A DNA stretch of 64,000 nucleotides from NCBI GenBank assembly GCA_030549495.1, contig JAUIRK010000106.1:515001-579000 (forward strand). Reading direction: 5' to 3'. Under the pieces are notes generated by a model that was not told the DNA's origin, made no database searches, and saw only the letters and a list, made by a program, of their open reading frames with translations. Shown in pieces: positions 12,524 through 24,402 of this stretch (within the stretch, counting starts at the first letter, position 1; each line of letters begins with the position of its first letter). The position numbers and the translations under genes are program-made. This stretch comes from Nectonema munidae (Eukaryota > Nematomorpha > Nectonematoida > Nectonematidae).

Positions 12524-12769
12524 GTGAAGAAGACACACACTATGCAAATTCGTGACCAGGAAATAAACTTGGAGAGGTTTGTTAACCTCGCCAATTTAAC
12601 CAATTTCGACGTTGTGGTTATTGGCATTGAATGGATTCAGTATTTGACTTCATTCCACATACGATCACAAGAGCTTAGTGATTCCATGATTTGGGTGGAA
12701 GAGAAGCGATTGGTTGATCAAAAAGATCGATATTACGCGGGTGATGATGATGTCTTATCTTTGAGATAA
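12524..12769 (+). CDS. Unrecognised 81-codon open frame, possible exon
   Basis: I do not recognise it. The frame is more balanced in composition than its surroundings and contains a mixed, protein-like sequence (ERFVNLANLTNFDVVV, then SQELSDSMIWVEEKRLVDQ and an acidic YYAGDDDVLSLR end before TAA). An in-frame ATG occurs at 12542 (MQIRDQEINLER). No homologous family, zinc finger or catalytic motif is visible. It could be part of a host gene or a very old element; chance is not excluded. Confidence 0.2.
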   Translation: MKKTHTMQIRDQEINLERFVNLANLTNFDVVVIGIEWIQYLTSFHIRSQELSDSMIWVEEKRLVDQKDRYYAGDDDVLSLR

Positions 12770-13338
12770 AGAAAAATTCCGTTTTGTATTCAAATAGTAT
12801 GCGATGCTGAATAACTAATCTCACTACTCAAACTCATTAACACCATCATTTTCGCGTGCAACCTTTGTGTGATCTCTTTTATTTGAATATCAACAAAATT
12901 TAAAGGATTGTGCGCGATACTCTTTTCATAAACAAAATGTGCTGGATTTGTTTCGTTTCGGTGTTGCAAAAATGATTCCAAAATTATTTTTGAAGAAAAT
13001 TTTATCTTTTCTTTTGCTGTTTTTATTTAGATGCGTGCTTTCATCACGATGTTTGGAAGGGATGGTAGGTGAGTGATGAAGCAAGCTTTTCCTTTGATCT
13101 CGGATTGAATTATGTGATAAGTCTGAGATCATTGTGAAAGCTGATTCATTGCTTTCTTTTATCAAAACTCCACAGAAAAGTTTGGGAAGAGGTAAGCATT
13201 TTTTTACGTATAAATTTTCCATCAATCATGGACCATATGATACTATAAATATAGGTATTATAGATATTATATAATTTATCTTTGTATATAGATATTATAT
13301 TTTTTAATGAAATTAAGTGCTTGGTTCAAACTTTCATT
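12770..13338. other. No gene recognised
   Basis: A 99-codon minus-strand frame (12926-13225), Lys/Ser/Asn rich, lacks recognisable motifs and is not called as a gene. Confidence 0.35.
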
Positions 13339-13390
13339 CAGGGGCGCACATCCTGTAGCGATAGGGGGGGGGCAGACTGCTTTTCGCCCC
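13339..13390 (+). mobile_element. Solitary hAT-like end
   Basis: CAGGGGCGCACATCC followed by a G-run is nearly identical to the ends of the hAT-type element at 21201-22841 (CAGGGGGGCACATCC). The right partner was not found. Confidence 0.5.
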
Positions 13391-14822
13391 CTCCCCTTCA
13401 CTAACAATTTTTAATTCTATCAATTCTTCTGTTTTTTGTATTATTTAAAAGATTTGTTTGACTTGTGAGTAGCCTTTCCATGTTTTTTTTTCATGTTTAA
13501 TGGCTTTAATTAATATAAGTAATTTTTTTAATGAATTTCTGGTTCATTCGATTTAATAAAATCAATCCAAAGTTGAGATATAGTTGAGCGCATGCGGTAA
13601 TGTAGTCAGGAATTTGAACAAGAACTAATAAAATTTTCGCTGGGTAAATATTCTTATAGCACATATAACTATATAATAAACCTATTGATTACTACTGTAA
13701 CTGGAAGAGTTAATAAATTAATGTACAAGTTAGGATATCATATTTGCTAAATATAATTTAAACAAGTCTTTTATTCCAGAAATCAAATTGGTAGCATCTT
13801 TATTCTTACATATTCATTTTATTTAATGTTTTAGTTTTTTTATACTTTAACAAATTAGTTTTTATAATTTAATTCAAATTTTTTGTTAATAAAACTGATA
13901 AGTAGGTAAATGATTTTTATATTAAGAGTTTTTTGTTTTAAAAGTCCATCTTGTGATATTGTAGATAATGGTAAATGCTTATCGCTTTGTCTTTTATAAG
14001 ATTGGGTTTGACAGATTAGATACCCTTGTACTCACTTGAGTACATTAAAAGTATCCTCTGTAAGTTATTATTTTCTGCTTTCTAATGCGTTTAAACGTGA
14101 TATCATATACCAAAGTTTCTTGAAGTAGTAGTAAGGAAGAGGCCATCATGAATGTGTTCCATCTGCGTTATAAGAGGGAAAGAAGAGTTGAAATTTCAAT
14201 AATTTCGTCTTACCTAATTTATATATATATATATCCGCTAATGATGTCTGCCGTAAATCTTTTAGCAAGGATATGATGTAGTGACGAGTATGTTACTGGG
14301 TGGTGAAATGCAGGGCGCTGAAAAGTCCCTATCTAGCTGCTAGTGAATAAGTGGGAGGTGTAATTTTCTCATCATCACTTTCTGGAGCTTCTGTTGTATA
14401 TGGTGCTGTCATGGAGATGATTACTTTCTCTTTCAGCTTTTTTTATATCTCGATGCAGTGTTGATATTTGCCTACAAGTGTCTCAGTTAATCAATTTTAC
14501 TGTCAATTAACACTAAAAAACCTTAACTTTTTTCAAAAACATTTTTTAGTTAGAATATTTTAGAAATTAAATTTATTTTAGCATATGGGATATGAGCTAT
14601 GAACAAACATCTTATAAATTATACGATTTTTTAATAATTTATTCCCAAATACCCACAATTTTACAAGTAACCCACATTAACCCGCAGTACTCATTTTGAA
14701 ATCACACTCGTCTGCCCGCTGAAAGTTTTGAACAAATGACCCCACACCCGCAAATTATGTGTGGGTCCCACCAAATCCTCGTGAATTGCCTGCCCCATGG
14801 AGACTTCTAGTCCACGCGCAAA
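13391..14822. other. No clear gene; possible faint hAT relic
   Basis: Between 14215 and 14520 the minus strand gives short protein-like segments (LKEKVIISMTAPYT, TEAPESDDEKITPP) that recall the variable linker before the C-terminal dimerisation domain of ZBED-type hAT transposases. Too short and interrupted to call. The 14640-14800 stretch is unusually CCCAC/CCCGC rich. Confidence 0.2.
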
Positions 14823-15699
14823 CTAGTTTTGAAAGCCGTTTATAAAAACTCAGTTTTTAACCTGTTTTGAAAATCCTCATTATAACCGATAACCGAAAGT
14901 TACACCGGTTATTCAAAATAAGAAATATTTCATTTTTAATGATTTTATTTCAATATACTAAAATAATTATTTATATTTAATAACATTTATATTATTTAAG
15001 AATATTTAGGTAATTTCATGAAGGTTAAAAAAGCTGAGAGTATATCCAAAATTAAATTCTAAAGACTTCGCCACTTTTTAAAGAACAATTTGTTGGTAAA
15101 GTGATACATGGGTTAAATTTGATGGGCCAAGCTTCATTATATGATTAATTGTTATGTTATGCCTAAAAAGTGTGTTAATAAAGTTTTATGTAATAGCTTA
15201 AACGGAAAGTTTTTTAAGATTCTTTTCAAAAAATTGGGTGAACTTTGCTTCCTTTGTAAATTTTTTTAAGGTTTGCACACTCAAATGATGTTAATTCACT
15301 TAAAACGGACATTAACTTTGCTTATTAAAAAGGTGAGGAACTAATTTTTAAGAATATATAAAAAATAAATAACTAGCAAAAATATGAAGAATTAGGACAT
15401 TCGCAATCAAAGGAACCTCACCGATATACAGATTAATTATTTTTCATGATACATCATTATATTTTAATTTCAACTTTGTTCAAATATGCCTTGAAGAATA
15501 GTGAAGGTTTCATGCTTTCTAGAATACAGCGTGTTTTGAAAAAAAGAAATGTTAACATGGTGAAAGAACGGAATAAAAGTGGCAATCTATAATCTATATG
15601 TATTACATGTGTAAATTTATACATCAAACCCCGTTTTAACCGGTTTTGTAAAATTTTTATGTTAACAAACCGATTTTATTATTTTGGGTTCCAACACTA
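14823..15699. mobile_element. Candidate hAT-like non-autonomous element
   Basis: The left end CTAGTTTTGAAAGCCG and the right end read inward on the minus strand, TAGTGTTGGAACCC, resemble each other and hAT ends of the TAGTGTTGGAA type. Both subterminal regions contain AACCGGTT-like blocks (ACACCGGTTATTC left; AAACCGGTTAAAAC right). No transposase coding within. An 8-bp target duplication could not be confirmed. Confidence 0.4.
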
Positions 15700-16167
15700 A
15701 TTCGCACGGGTTTTATAAAAACCCCTAAGTCAATATCTGAAAAACTGATATTTGTATAACTTATATACATAAGATATTTAATATTTAATTATTGAATAAA
15801 AATAAAGCGTTGCCTCCACTTTATAGCAAACTTTTAAAATTGTTTTATTTTTTTGTATGTTAGAGTCGTATGCGACCTAATGTCTCTTTTAAGTACAAGG
15901 TAAGTCGGTTTTTTAGTCTTAAATGTGTGTGTAATAAAAATACGATTACATGATTAATCTACCAAGAATCTTCTAATACGAGCATTTTCATCGGTCTTCA
16001 GAAGACAAAGGCATGCTTAACCTTCGAACACCAAATACTGAATCGGATCAACGAAGAATTTTGTTCCCTAAAAATTTACAAAAGAGATAGTTTTTAGACT
16101 CACGGTATAAAATATTCACTTTCGATAAGGTTTTTGTTACGCATCAGTTGTTTCAGTACTCCAAATC
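15700..16167. other. No gene recognised
   Basis: May include the decayed 5' part of the neighbouring hAT relic, but no motif is clear. Confidence 0.3.
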
Positions 16168-16680
16168 TGAAAAAGCATTTGTGACCATCGGTTTCAATAA
16201 CTGGTGAAAAGCAGTGCGGAGAGATAAATGCTTAATAAAATGGGGAAAGTCTCAAAAAAAAAATCTTGCCTGTTCTATTCATTTAATTTTAGATCGTGTT
16301 TGCCAGTCTATTTTTGTCACAACCGTAACTATTTGAAGATATTTTGCCAATTTAAAATGTCCTATCGCTGCCATAATGAAACTGCTGATTGGTCTAACTG
16401 TGGTAAATTTGATGAATTTATCAAGCTCATGACAGATATAAATCCTACTTTCAGAGAAATGCATGATGAATTAAATCTCCAAATTATTTATCTTCACGAT
16501 CATCGGAAGAATTTCTTCTAGCCCAAAGCGTTATTCAGGTGATTATAGACGAAATTCAAGAATCGAGATTGTTCTCACTCCTAAGAGATGAGTGTAAAAT
16601 AATATCGTGCGTGAAGAATTATCAGTTTTCTTTTGCTTTGACTCTACGCATATATGAATGATTTTCTTCTTTTGTTAACC
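16168..16680 (+). pseudogene. hAT transposase relic, ZMYM1-like (DUF4371 type)
   Basis: Pieces in more than one plus frame follow the order of the ZMYM1-like hAT family: VTIGFNNW (family: F-x3-GFxNWK), then CHNETADWSNCGKFDEF with LMTDINPTFREMHDEL (family: LRGHDE-x-N-x3-GNFxEFIxLM...P), then after one frame change LLAQSVIQVIIDEIQESR and LFSLLRDECK (family: xEVxxxIVxEIKxAxxFSIIxDEx), then YQFSFALTLRIYE before a stop. The DEC step corresponds to the first acidic catalytic segment. The rest of the transposase is missing. Assignment by motif order from memory of the family. Confidence 0.55.
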
Positions 16681-17065
16681 TAGAAGGTAGAATTAGAAAC
16701 AAGATAATTCTACTTGACAAAACCCCTGCACTTATCCACATTTATGGTGGGATTTCAAGCTGAGAGCGCAATTCTCATGTTGGGTAATAAAATAATAGTG
16801 GTGGTTCATGAGAGAAATATCGTTATAATGAATTTTAAAAAGAATAAAAAAAAGTTCGCCCCTCCTCTCCCATTATATATGAGAGGCAGATAATGCACAG
16901 TCGCCATTTTCCAAGTTAATAATTTCAAAAAGTCTTAATAAAATTTCTTTATTTTCAAATTTGTTTTTAAGATTGTCCATTCGTTTGTACGGTTATTGAT
17001 TGTTTTTCCCAAGTTAGTGGGTAGATAGATATATTTTATTGAGGGCGTTAACTTCATAAAAATGC
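16681..17065. other. No feature seen
   Basis: AT-rich sequence without a supportable feature. Confidence 0.35.
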
Positions 17066-20040
17066 TATACTCGAATCTCTCTTTAATGAACATCTCTCTA
17101 CTATGAACAGTGAACACAAAACTCATGCAAATATCAAAAAAAGTCTCTCTTAGTCAACAAAGATAACTACGTAATGAAATTTTTCGTTTCCTCTTTTTGA
17201 TTACTTGTTTGATAACCAGTCTTTAACTTTTGTTTTCTTTGAGCAAGGGAAGCTTTTGCATACCATATTATTCAAAAACATATTAAAATCATACATGATT
17301 TTTATATCAGAATGTTGATTTCTGAATTTTGTTTTTAAAAACATAAAAAATTGATTTTGTATGCTATGTTAGCAAGCAAAAAATAATTGCCAGAATCAGT
17401 TTTATTTTTATTTGTTCACAAGTTGTTTTAAAGCAAAAAATTATTTATCAATTAAAGATGCATTATATAATAAAACATTTTCAAAAAAAATGTCTTCAAA
17501 AAGAAATAAAAAAAAAGACTTTCAATTACGTCTCCATATTTAAAAAGATTTATAGTCATGATAATGTACAAAATTAGCGATATTTTTCAAACTAAAACAG
17601 TTTTTTGTTAATTTGAAAAGATAAACACATACAGAAAATCATTATCTAAACATACCAAAGATAAATGAAAATTGGGACAAAAGGTATACACAGACAAGAT
17701 GTATTAAGTAGGATAACTTCACCCGCAGTGGCCAACTAATGCGTATAAAGACATAATTATTGTTGCATGTTAATTAAATTGACGTATGAATTTGTTGAGT
17801 GCAAATTTAAAACCTATAGTTACGCTACTGCATATATGTACTAGTTCTTTATATATTTAAGTTTTTTGATTAATAAAAAATAACTAATATCATTTTTTTG
17901 ATTATAAGTTTAATAAAAAAAGCTTTGTATGTTTTATGATGTTACTATTTTTTTACAATGTAAACCCTAACTTATCATATTCAAATTTGTTATGATAACT
18001 TTTGAATTTTAACTAATTTATGCTTGAAATTTTGTTTAGACATAATTTCTTCTAGTAAATGTAAAAATTTTAGTTTAAAACAAAAGTTGAATGTTTTACA
18101 AGAATTCCATAGTCAAAGTGCTTTGGCGGAGAAATTTAGAATTTCAGTAGGAGCTGTAAATTCTATTCTAAAAAGAAAAGACGAATTGATTGAAAAAGGA
18201 GAAAATAATTTCAACCCTAAAAGCAAGCGATTTAAAAATTCAAAAAACGATGAAATTAATGATAAAACGTGGCTGTGGTTTGTTGCAGCAAGCTCTAAAA
18301 ACATCCAATAACTGGATCTCTTCTCCAAGCTAAAGCACTAGATTTCGCAAAACAGTTGAACGTTCTTGATTTCAAAGCATCAAGTGTTTGGCTTGAAAAT
18401 TCAGGAAATGCTTTAACAAAATTTAATATTTTGAGCGGTGAAAGTTTAATTTCAACTAACACAACTAATTCAACTAAACATAATATAACCTAGAAATTGT
18501 AACACCTTGGAAAGAGCAACTTAAACTACTGATAAAATATTATAAAACACGATATATTTAATGCTGATGAAACGGGAATTTTTTATAAGGATACTCCTAA
18601 TAAGTCCTTGGTTCAGTTTCGAGAAAAGTGTAAAGGAGTAAAAGTTTGGAAGGAAAAGATAACTTGCTTGCTTTGTTGCAATTGGCCTGTAACTGAAAAA
18701 CGTAAACCTTTAATTATATTATTGGCAAATCTAAAATACCTTAAGGCTTCAAAAACTTCAATAATTTACCAGTTTTTTAGAGAGCAACCAAAAAAGCTTG
18801 GATGAATGCTTTTATTTTTGATGAATGGTTAACAAATTTAAACAGAGACATGCAAAAGAAAAAACGCATGCTTTTTGTTGACAATGCACCTAGTTATTAT
18901 TTGAAAGAACATATCAATGTTAAATTGAAGGTTTTCCCACCAAATTGTACGTCTCATGTACAACCTCTGGATCAAGGAATAATTAAAAACTTTAAAGTTG
19001 GGTACAGAACACGTCTTCTTAAAAAGTTACTTTCAGAAATTGAAAGTGTCATTTCTGATGATGCAACAATACCTACGGTGATTACTGTAAAAGATGCTAT
19101 ATTTTGGATCAGTCAAGCTTGGGCTGAAGTAACAGAAAAAACAATACAAAAATATTTTAGAAAAGCAAGATTCATTTCTGTAGAAAATATGGTAGAAGAG
19201 GAAGATAACTCATATGATGTTGACTTGCAAGAACATGAATACGAAGAACTTTTTGGAGAAGTTTCCAAAGCTTTGAGTCTTGAGAATGCTTCTGAAAAAG
19301 AATATATAAACTGTGACAAAGATGACAGTTACTTCATTCATTGAATACTAATAATAATTGGGAAATTGAATTGTCAAACTTGAATGAGATGTCGTCAGAA
19401 GAAGAAGATGAAACGTACAAGTTTTACCACACCAATGCCTGGAAGTAAAGACGTTTTGCATAGTTTAGAAAAATTAAAGAGATTTACAGATGGGCATGAA
19501 AAAGCTTGTATTTTGATATCAGAACTAGAACAGTGTGTTCAAGATATTATTATTAAAAAAAAGAATGCTAAACAGATTACTATTACCCATTTTTCAGTAA
19601 ATCAACCTAATAAAATTGTTAATTACTAAAATTATTACTAATATAAAATTTAAAAAATTGAGGTCAGTAAACTTCATAAACACGTAGAAAGTGGGTTTGT
19701 TTTATAATGTGTGTATAATAAGTTTAATGATTTAGGCAATGTTATTAGATTAAATGAAGGATTTGATTTCTGCTAAAAAGTAAATTCAAAGTAGCCCTTA
19801 GTCATTAGTCATATAACATAATTTAAATTCAAGTAAAATGAAAATGAGTTATTACAATGTACAATGTTTAAAGAAGAAGGTATGTAAGTAAAGTCTTTGA
19901 ATAAAGTAAGAAAGAACTTCGAAAACTTGTATGTTAAGATTTTCATGTCAGGTAAATGTGAATCTCTCATTAGTGAATACCTCTGTATAATGAACATTTT
20001 TATTGAATTTTATTGTGTTCACTATATCGAGCTTTTACTG
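17066..20040 (+). mobile_element. Tigger/pogo element 1, broken
   Basis: The right end reads inward CAGTAAAAGCTCGATATAGTG and is followed by TA (20041-20042). The left region at about 17066-17130 contains TATACTCGAATCTCTCTTTA, AATGAACATCTCTC and ACAGTGAACAC, the same segments as the right end (GTGAACAC, AATGTTCATT, AATGAGAGATTC) but rearranged and diverged. It encloses a broken CENP-B-like transposase on the plus strand (18024-19629). About 3 kb in all, normal for Tigger. Confidence 0.65.
18024..19629 (+). pseudogene. Tigger-type (CENP-B/JRK-like) transposase, broken
   Basis: The N-terminal psq-type helix-turn-helix is clear (FSLKQKLNVLQEF...ALAEKFRISVGAVNSILKRK, about 18060-18180), followed after a frame change by the CENP-B DNA-binding segment (LLQAKALDFAKQL, 18315-18360). 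The catalytic DDE_1 domain includes NADETGIFYKD (18560-18590), FVDNAPSYY (18860-18900) and QPLDQGIIKNFK (18960-19000); these carry the expected acidic residues. A one-base frame change just before 18802 splits the DDE domain at the conserved K-A-W-M segment, and there are stops near 18490-18530. A last frame (19384-19629) is the Tigger C-terminus (LEKLKRFTDGHE). Non-functional as it stands. Confidence 0.88.
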
Positions 20041-20303
20041 TATATCAAAAACACATGGGTTTATTCAGTTATAATTGTAAAAAAAGCAAAATAACATTGA
20101 AATAAGACAAAATTGAACTAAAAATGGTATAGTATAAATTCAGACACTATATATATATATTAATAAATCATGGTGTGCGGACTGAGTGCTTATGGACAAA
20201 ATCCCTAACAGACTAAATTCTTAACAAACAATAGCCTAAAAAATGTCCAACGGACAAAATTCCCCAACTGGCAAACGCCACCTAAACAGCCTTCGGATCT
20301 TTT

Positions 20304-20554
20304 CGTTTAGACGACCACATCAAGTAATCACCATTCGTCTGCCTTTTATCGTTATTTATTTACCCTCTTTTATTTATCATTGAAGTTACTCGTTTACCTT
20401 TTAAAAAGATTGTTTATTTTATTCACTTTCCGTTACCTTTTATAAACAACAAAATGTGGGTAAACGCAGAGAATTTTCTTTAGAATTTGGCAACCAGGAC
20501 ATAACTATAAAAGGCAGGCGAAATGGTGATTACTTGATGTGGCCGTCTAAACGA
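20304..20554. mobile_element. Foldback MITE with about 53-bp inverted arms
   Basis: The left arm 20304-20356 (CGTTTAGACGACCACATCAA then GTAATCACCATT) is the near-perfect inverse of the right arm about 20502-20554 (AATGGTGATTACTTGATG then TGGCCGTCTAAACGA). Only about 145 bp of AT-rich centre lie between. No coding. Target duplication is not obvious. Confidence 0.8.
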
Positions 20555-21070
20555 GATTAGACCTTTTTATAAAACAAAATTTTTATAAAAAGAAAATCCC
20601 ATAAAAATGTATATATTGAATTACAAAGTATGCACTCTTTATTTTAAATGAGACCAACGTTAAGTGAACAATTGATTGAATAAACTTCATTTAGTTGGCA
20701 CGAGTGAATATTTGAATTTTCACATCTACAATATATACAATTTCTTTTTTTCCTGTTAACAACATACGCAAAGCTTTTAAATAACAATTTTTTGTCAACT
20801 TTGTGACTGTAATGATGATGATTTTTTATCAACTTTAATTTTTACTTTTTATAAGTATTTAAAAACAATGATTGCAAAATGCCTATATACACGGTAAACT
20901 TCATCATCTCCCTATACTTGCTATGAAACGTAATTCTCTAATTCAAAAAACCGTGCCTGATCCTGTTAAACAGGAAAAAGTGACTCTTCTTATTCGCCTA
21001 CATCTTATTCCAAATTTGGGTCTCTTAGTTAAGGTTTTCATTTTATTTTCCCTTGTGCATCACTTTAAGC
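20555..21070. other. No gene recognised
   Basis: Flank between the foldback MITE and the hAT nest; no feature seen. Confidence 0.4.
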
Positions 21071-21439
21071 CAGGGGTTCCCAACCTTTGGACACTCGCGA
21101 CCCATTAACTAAAAGTTTGAAACTCATGTGACCCCTTATTCAGGGCTTATCAGCAGCTTAATTTTTTTTTCTGTGAAGAAGAGTGTAGAAACATCTAAAC
21201 CAGGGGGGCACATCCGGGGGGGCGAGGGGGGGGGGGGGGGGCTAGATACTTAAACGTTGGCTTTTGCTGCTTATAAAAATTTGAAAATATCAAATAAACA
21301 ATAATTCTTTATGCCTCCTATTATTTTGAAATTATTCTAAGAACAGACTGTTCCATTTTAAAATAGTGAAAATTGCTTTATTAGTTTATTTTGTTTCCTT
21401 TCTCTCTTATGTTAATTATGTAGCAAATTTTTCAATTTT

Positions 21440-21604
21440 GAGTAAAAGGTAAGGTGCAGCGGATGTATTTTCATTGACAAGGCACTGATGTACCGCTTAT
21501 GTCAAACTATGAACAAATTCGTATCGATGAGGAATCGAATCCAGAGGCTTCCGTGCTGAGTCCATCATCTCAACCAACCTGCCACGCCATCCATAGAGTA
21601 TGCT
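21440..21604 (-). mobile_element. tRNA-derived SINE inside hAT element
   Basis: On the minus strand from about 21604: GGCGTGGCAGGTTGGTTGAG (A-box region), then GGATTCGATTCCTC (B box), then a body with CGGTACATCAGTGCC and GCTGCACCTTACCTTTTAC. Same head type as 11443-11660 but a different body. Confidence 0.65.
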
Positions 21605-22116
21605 GTAGGGGATACGTCAAATTAGTTTTCAAAAAACTTAAGTTATGCTCTAAAATTTTTTAGTTTTGGTTGAAGCTCTATAACTTTTTCTGATAGACTT
21701 TTTTTCCTTAAAAGTTATTATAAAAGGCAAATCATTGCAAAATGTTAACAGTTATTTTACTTTTTGTAGCTTGTATCAATTTAGCTTTTAAACTATTTTT
21801 GAATGATGCTGAGTAAAATGAAATAATGCGATCTTAATTTTTTGTTTGCACAATTATAACTTCATTTTATACCCTTGCCCCTGAATCGATCACATTTTTC
21901 TATATAAACATCGCATGGTGTCTAGTAGACTCTTTGCCTTTAAACTACATTCACTCATATAAAATATCCAACCTTCATTTATTTGTTTTCTCTATGAATC
22001 AAATTTCCTTTCATCAATTCCTGTAATGTGCCTGGTAGACTACTTCATTTTTCAAATGAAAAGCCTATTCCACCCCCTAACAATTTTAGATTTTTTTAAA
22101 CTAGTGTATATTCGAT

Positions 22117-22599
22117 GGTTGTAGATAAAAATGCCGCCTGAAAAAATGCCCACAATTAAAAAGTAGGAAAAAATGCCTCCTAATTTTTGATTTTTTTTAA
22201 TTATATAAATATTTTTATTTGGTACCGTTTTGAAAGGCTAAATTTCTAAAATTTCTTAATCTATAGGGTTTTTTTCTTTATAAAGTTCTTGAAAATAATA
22301 GCAAAGGTGCAGATTTGTGGGAATGTCCCCCCCCCCTGATTTACGCCCCTGACACATATTCCAAAAATATTTGCTGTTTTATAAAAATTTGTTTTGTATT
22401 TAAAAAATTGTCGTATGCTGAGTTTTTTAGTTTACTTTAATTAAATTTTAAATGTTTTAGATGAAGTTAACTATTTTTTTTACAAAATATCTTTATTTGA
22501 CATATCTTTTTTAAAAATTTTAATTAATAATTTTTTGAAATTTTTTTTGTTTGGCATTTTTTCCTACTTTTTAATTGGGGGCATTTTTTCTCCGCACCA
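22117..22599. mobile_element. Small nested element with 8-bp duplication
   Basis: 483-bp unit flanked by identical TATTCGAT (22109-22116 and 22600-22607). Its subterminal arms are near-perfect inverses over about 38 bp (GAAAAAATGCCCACAATT...TAGGAAAAAATGCC on the left; the inverse at about 22553-22590). hAT-like by duplication length. It sits within the 21201-22841 element, so it is the youngest layer of that nest. Confidence 0.85.
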
Positions 22600-22910
22600 T
22601 ATTCGATATGCAAATTTAATTAAAATATTTTCGCATGAAGTATAGTATAATTCACCAATTTTGTAAAAAAAATATAAAGTAGTCTTATAAATTTAGGACT
22701 TTAGGTATGCGCTGAATACATTATATTTTAAATGATTGCTTAAATATTTGGTCTTCCGTGGTATTTCCAGACCACTAATTTTGAAAATTGCAAGAAAAAA
22801 ATTCCGCCCCCCCCCAATAATTTTGAGAATGTGCGCCCCTGATCTAAACAAATATTTAAAAATTCTGTATTATTTATTAGCAAATTTAGTCGCATTGATC
22901 TAATCTGAAT

Positions 22911-24402
22911 TTACAAAAAAAAACATAGAAAGGTTTGAACAGCTATCCAACCCACCTTGTGAGATGCCTGATGCTGCATTTCAGCAGCAAACTTTGAAAT
23001 TCGCAGCCGAACGTTTGCAAGAGCCAGTCTCATGTCATCTCCAATATCCAATCTGTTCCTATTCTTTGTTTTTTTATTGACAAGAGTGGAAAATCCTGCC
23101 TCACATAAGTAGGTAGAAGAAAATGGAACAAAGACATGTAAAGCTATCATCCTGTCATTGGAGTATGACTGATACATAGCCCACCAGAACTGAGTCACGC
23201 ATTTCACCTTGAAGAGATCGCGAGCTGAAGAGTCGATCCTTAGATACAGCAATTCATCTTGGATATCATCTGGTATGCTGGATACATCAAGTTCAGTACA
23301 AAATGGGTTCCTTACCAGGGCCTTCTGTTCGTATGATAGCTCAGGAAAGTAACGCTCGACTTTCTTTTTTAAAGACTGAATCTCATTCTTGGGGAACTGA
23401 TCCAGTTGGATATGAGATTCATCCGTCACTACACAAAGTTTTTCAAACATAACGATGTTTTAGAAAAGAAGGACTTCGTGGTTCCCATTCATGTCTTTGC
23501 ATAGTTCTTTAAATAGGCAAGTATTGAGTGCTTGAGTCTTCACATAATTTACATTTTTGATTACAGATTTAAGTGCGAAGCAGGGAAGTCTTACACGCGA
23601 GAACATACCAGTGAATCCCCCTTTTCCAGTGGATGCCCTTTTCATGAGGTGAAAGCTTTTTCACTTCCGAGTAGAATCCTGATTTCGATCCCAGAATAGA
23701 CGATGCCCAATCTGTACAAACCTCACACACGTTTTCCCATTGAAGATCTTCGTCTTGAAAAAAAGTTGACATTTTTTCATGACATCATCAGCTTTTGTTG
23801 TCGTTTCAAGTGCACTGCAGAATAAGAATTCGTCTTCGATGTTACCTGAATGTATGTATCTCGCGAAGACAAGCAACTTAGAACATGAATTTACTACATC
23901 TGTTGACTAATCGAGTTGAAAGGAGAACAAAGGGGAACCTTTGATTTCAGTCAAAACCTGTTCCTTCACATCCATAGACATTATAGAAATGCGCCTCTGT
24001 ATAGTATTCTTTGACAGGGATACTGCTGCATCTCCTTTGCACTCGCTTTTTCAAGATTAAGATTTATCACTTTCATCATGCATGGTTTTAAGAAAAGTTT
24101 TTCCAATTACGTGAGGCTTTTTTTGTTTAGCAATTTCAAATGCAATCTGATATAAGTTATCCACTACGGCTGCACTCTGTTGCTGAAACGACCCATTTCC
24201 ATCGATTCTTTGGCTTACCTTTCATGCCGTTTGAAGAAATCGATACCCTCCTTTGCGTGTTCTGGATATTTCGTCTCGAGATACCCTTGATTTTTGATGT
24301 TTTCTTTGACTCTGCACTCAGGACAGCATGGCTTAAAACACACTGTGGTTTCTCGATGCCGACGTTGGCGAGCAGAGTGATGAAGCCAATGCTAGGTAGC
24401 AT
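22911..24402 (-). pseudogene. hAT transposase (ZBED5/Charlie-like), broken
   Basis: Minus-strand segments appear in family order: a BED-type finger region near 24402-24157 (KPQCVLSHAVLSAESKK; the second finger cysteine reads Ser), KKPHVIGKTFLKTMH-like sequence, VFARYIHSGNIEDEFLF and CSALETTTKADDVM (23876-23750), DLQWENVCEVCTDWAS (catalytic segment; family CTDGAP, here CTDWAS), NYVKTQALNTCLFKELC and MNGNHEVLLF (23645-23460), and an intact 179-codon C-terminus (22911-23450) with the hAT dimerisation block CEAGFSTLVNKKTKNRNRL. Several frame changes break the coding. This is the transposase of the 21071-24440 element. Confidence 0.9.

Larger units (their letters stand above)
21201..22841. mobile_element. 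hAT-type non-autonomous element with 8-bp duplication
   Basis: Ends are CAGGGGGGCACATCC (left) and, read inward from the right, CAGGGGCGCACATTC. Both are followed by long G/C runs. They are flanked by identical 8-bp ATCTAAAC at 21193-21200 and 22842-22849, as hAT insertion produces. There is no transposase inside, but a tRNA-type SINE (21440-21604, minus) and another small element (22117-22599) lie within it. A further solitary end of the same type (CAGGGGCGTAAATCAGGGG, minus strand) lies near 22352. Confidence 0.9.

Noticed and set aside
14215-14520. ZBED1-like hAT relic on the minus strand
   Set aside because: Only short linker-like pieces; no finger, catalytic segment or dimerisation block, so not listed as a gene.
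20872-21108. 78-codon plus frame
   Set aside because: Runs into the hAT terminal repeat at 21071, so it cannot be a conserved gene.
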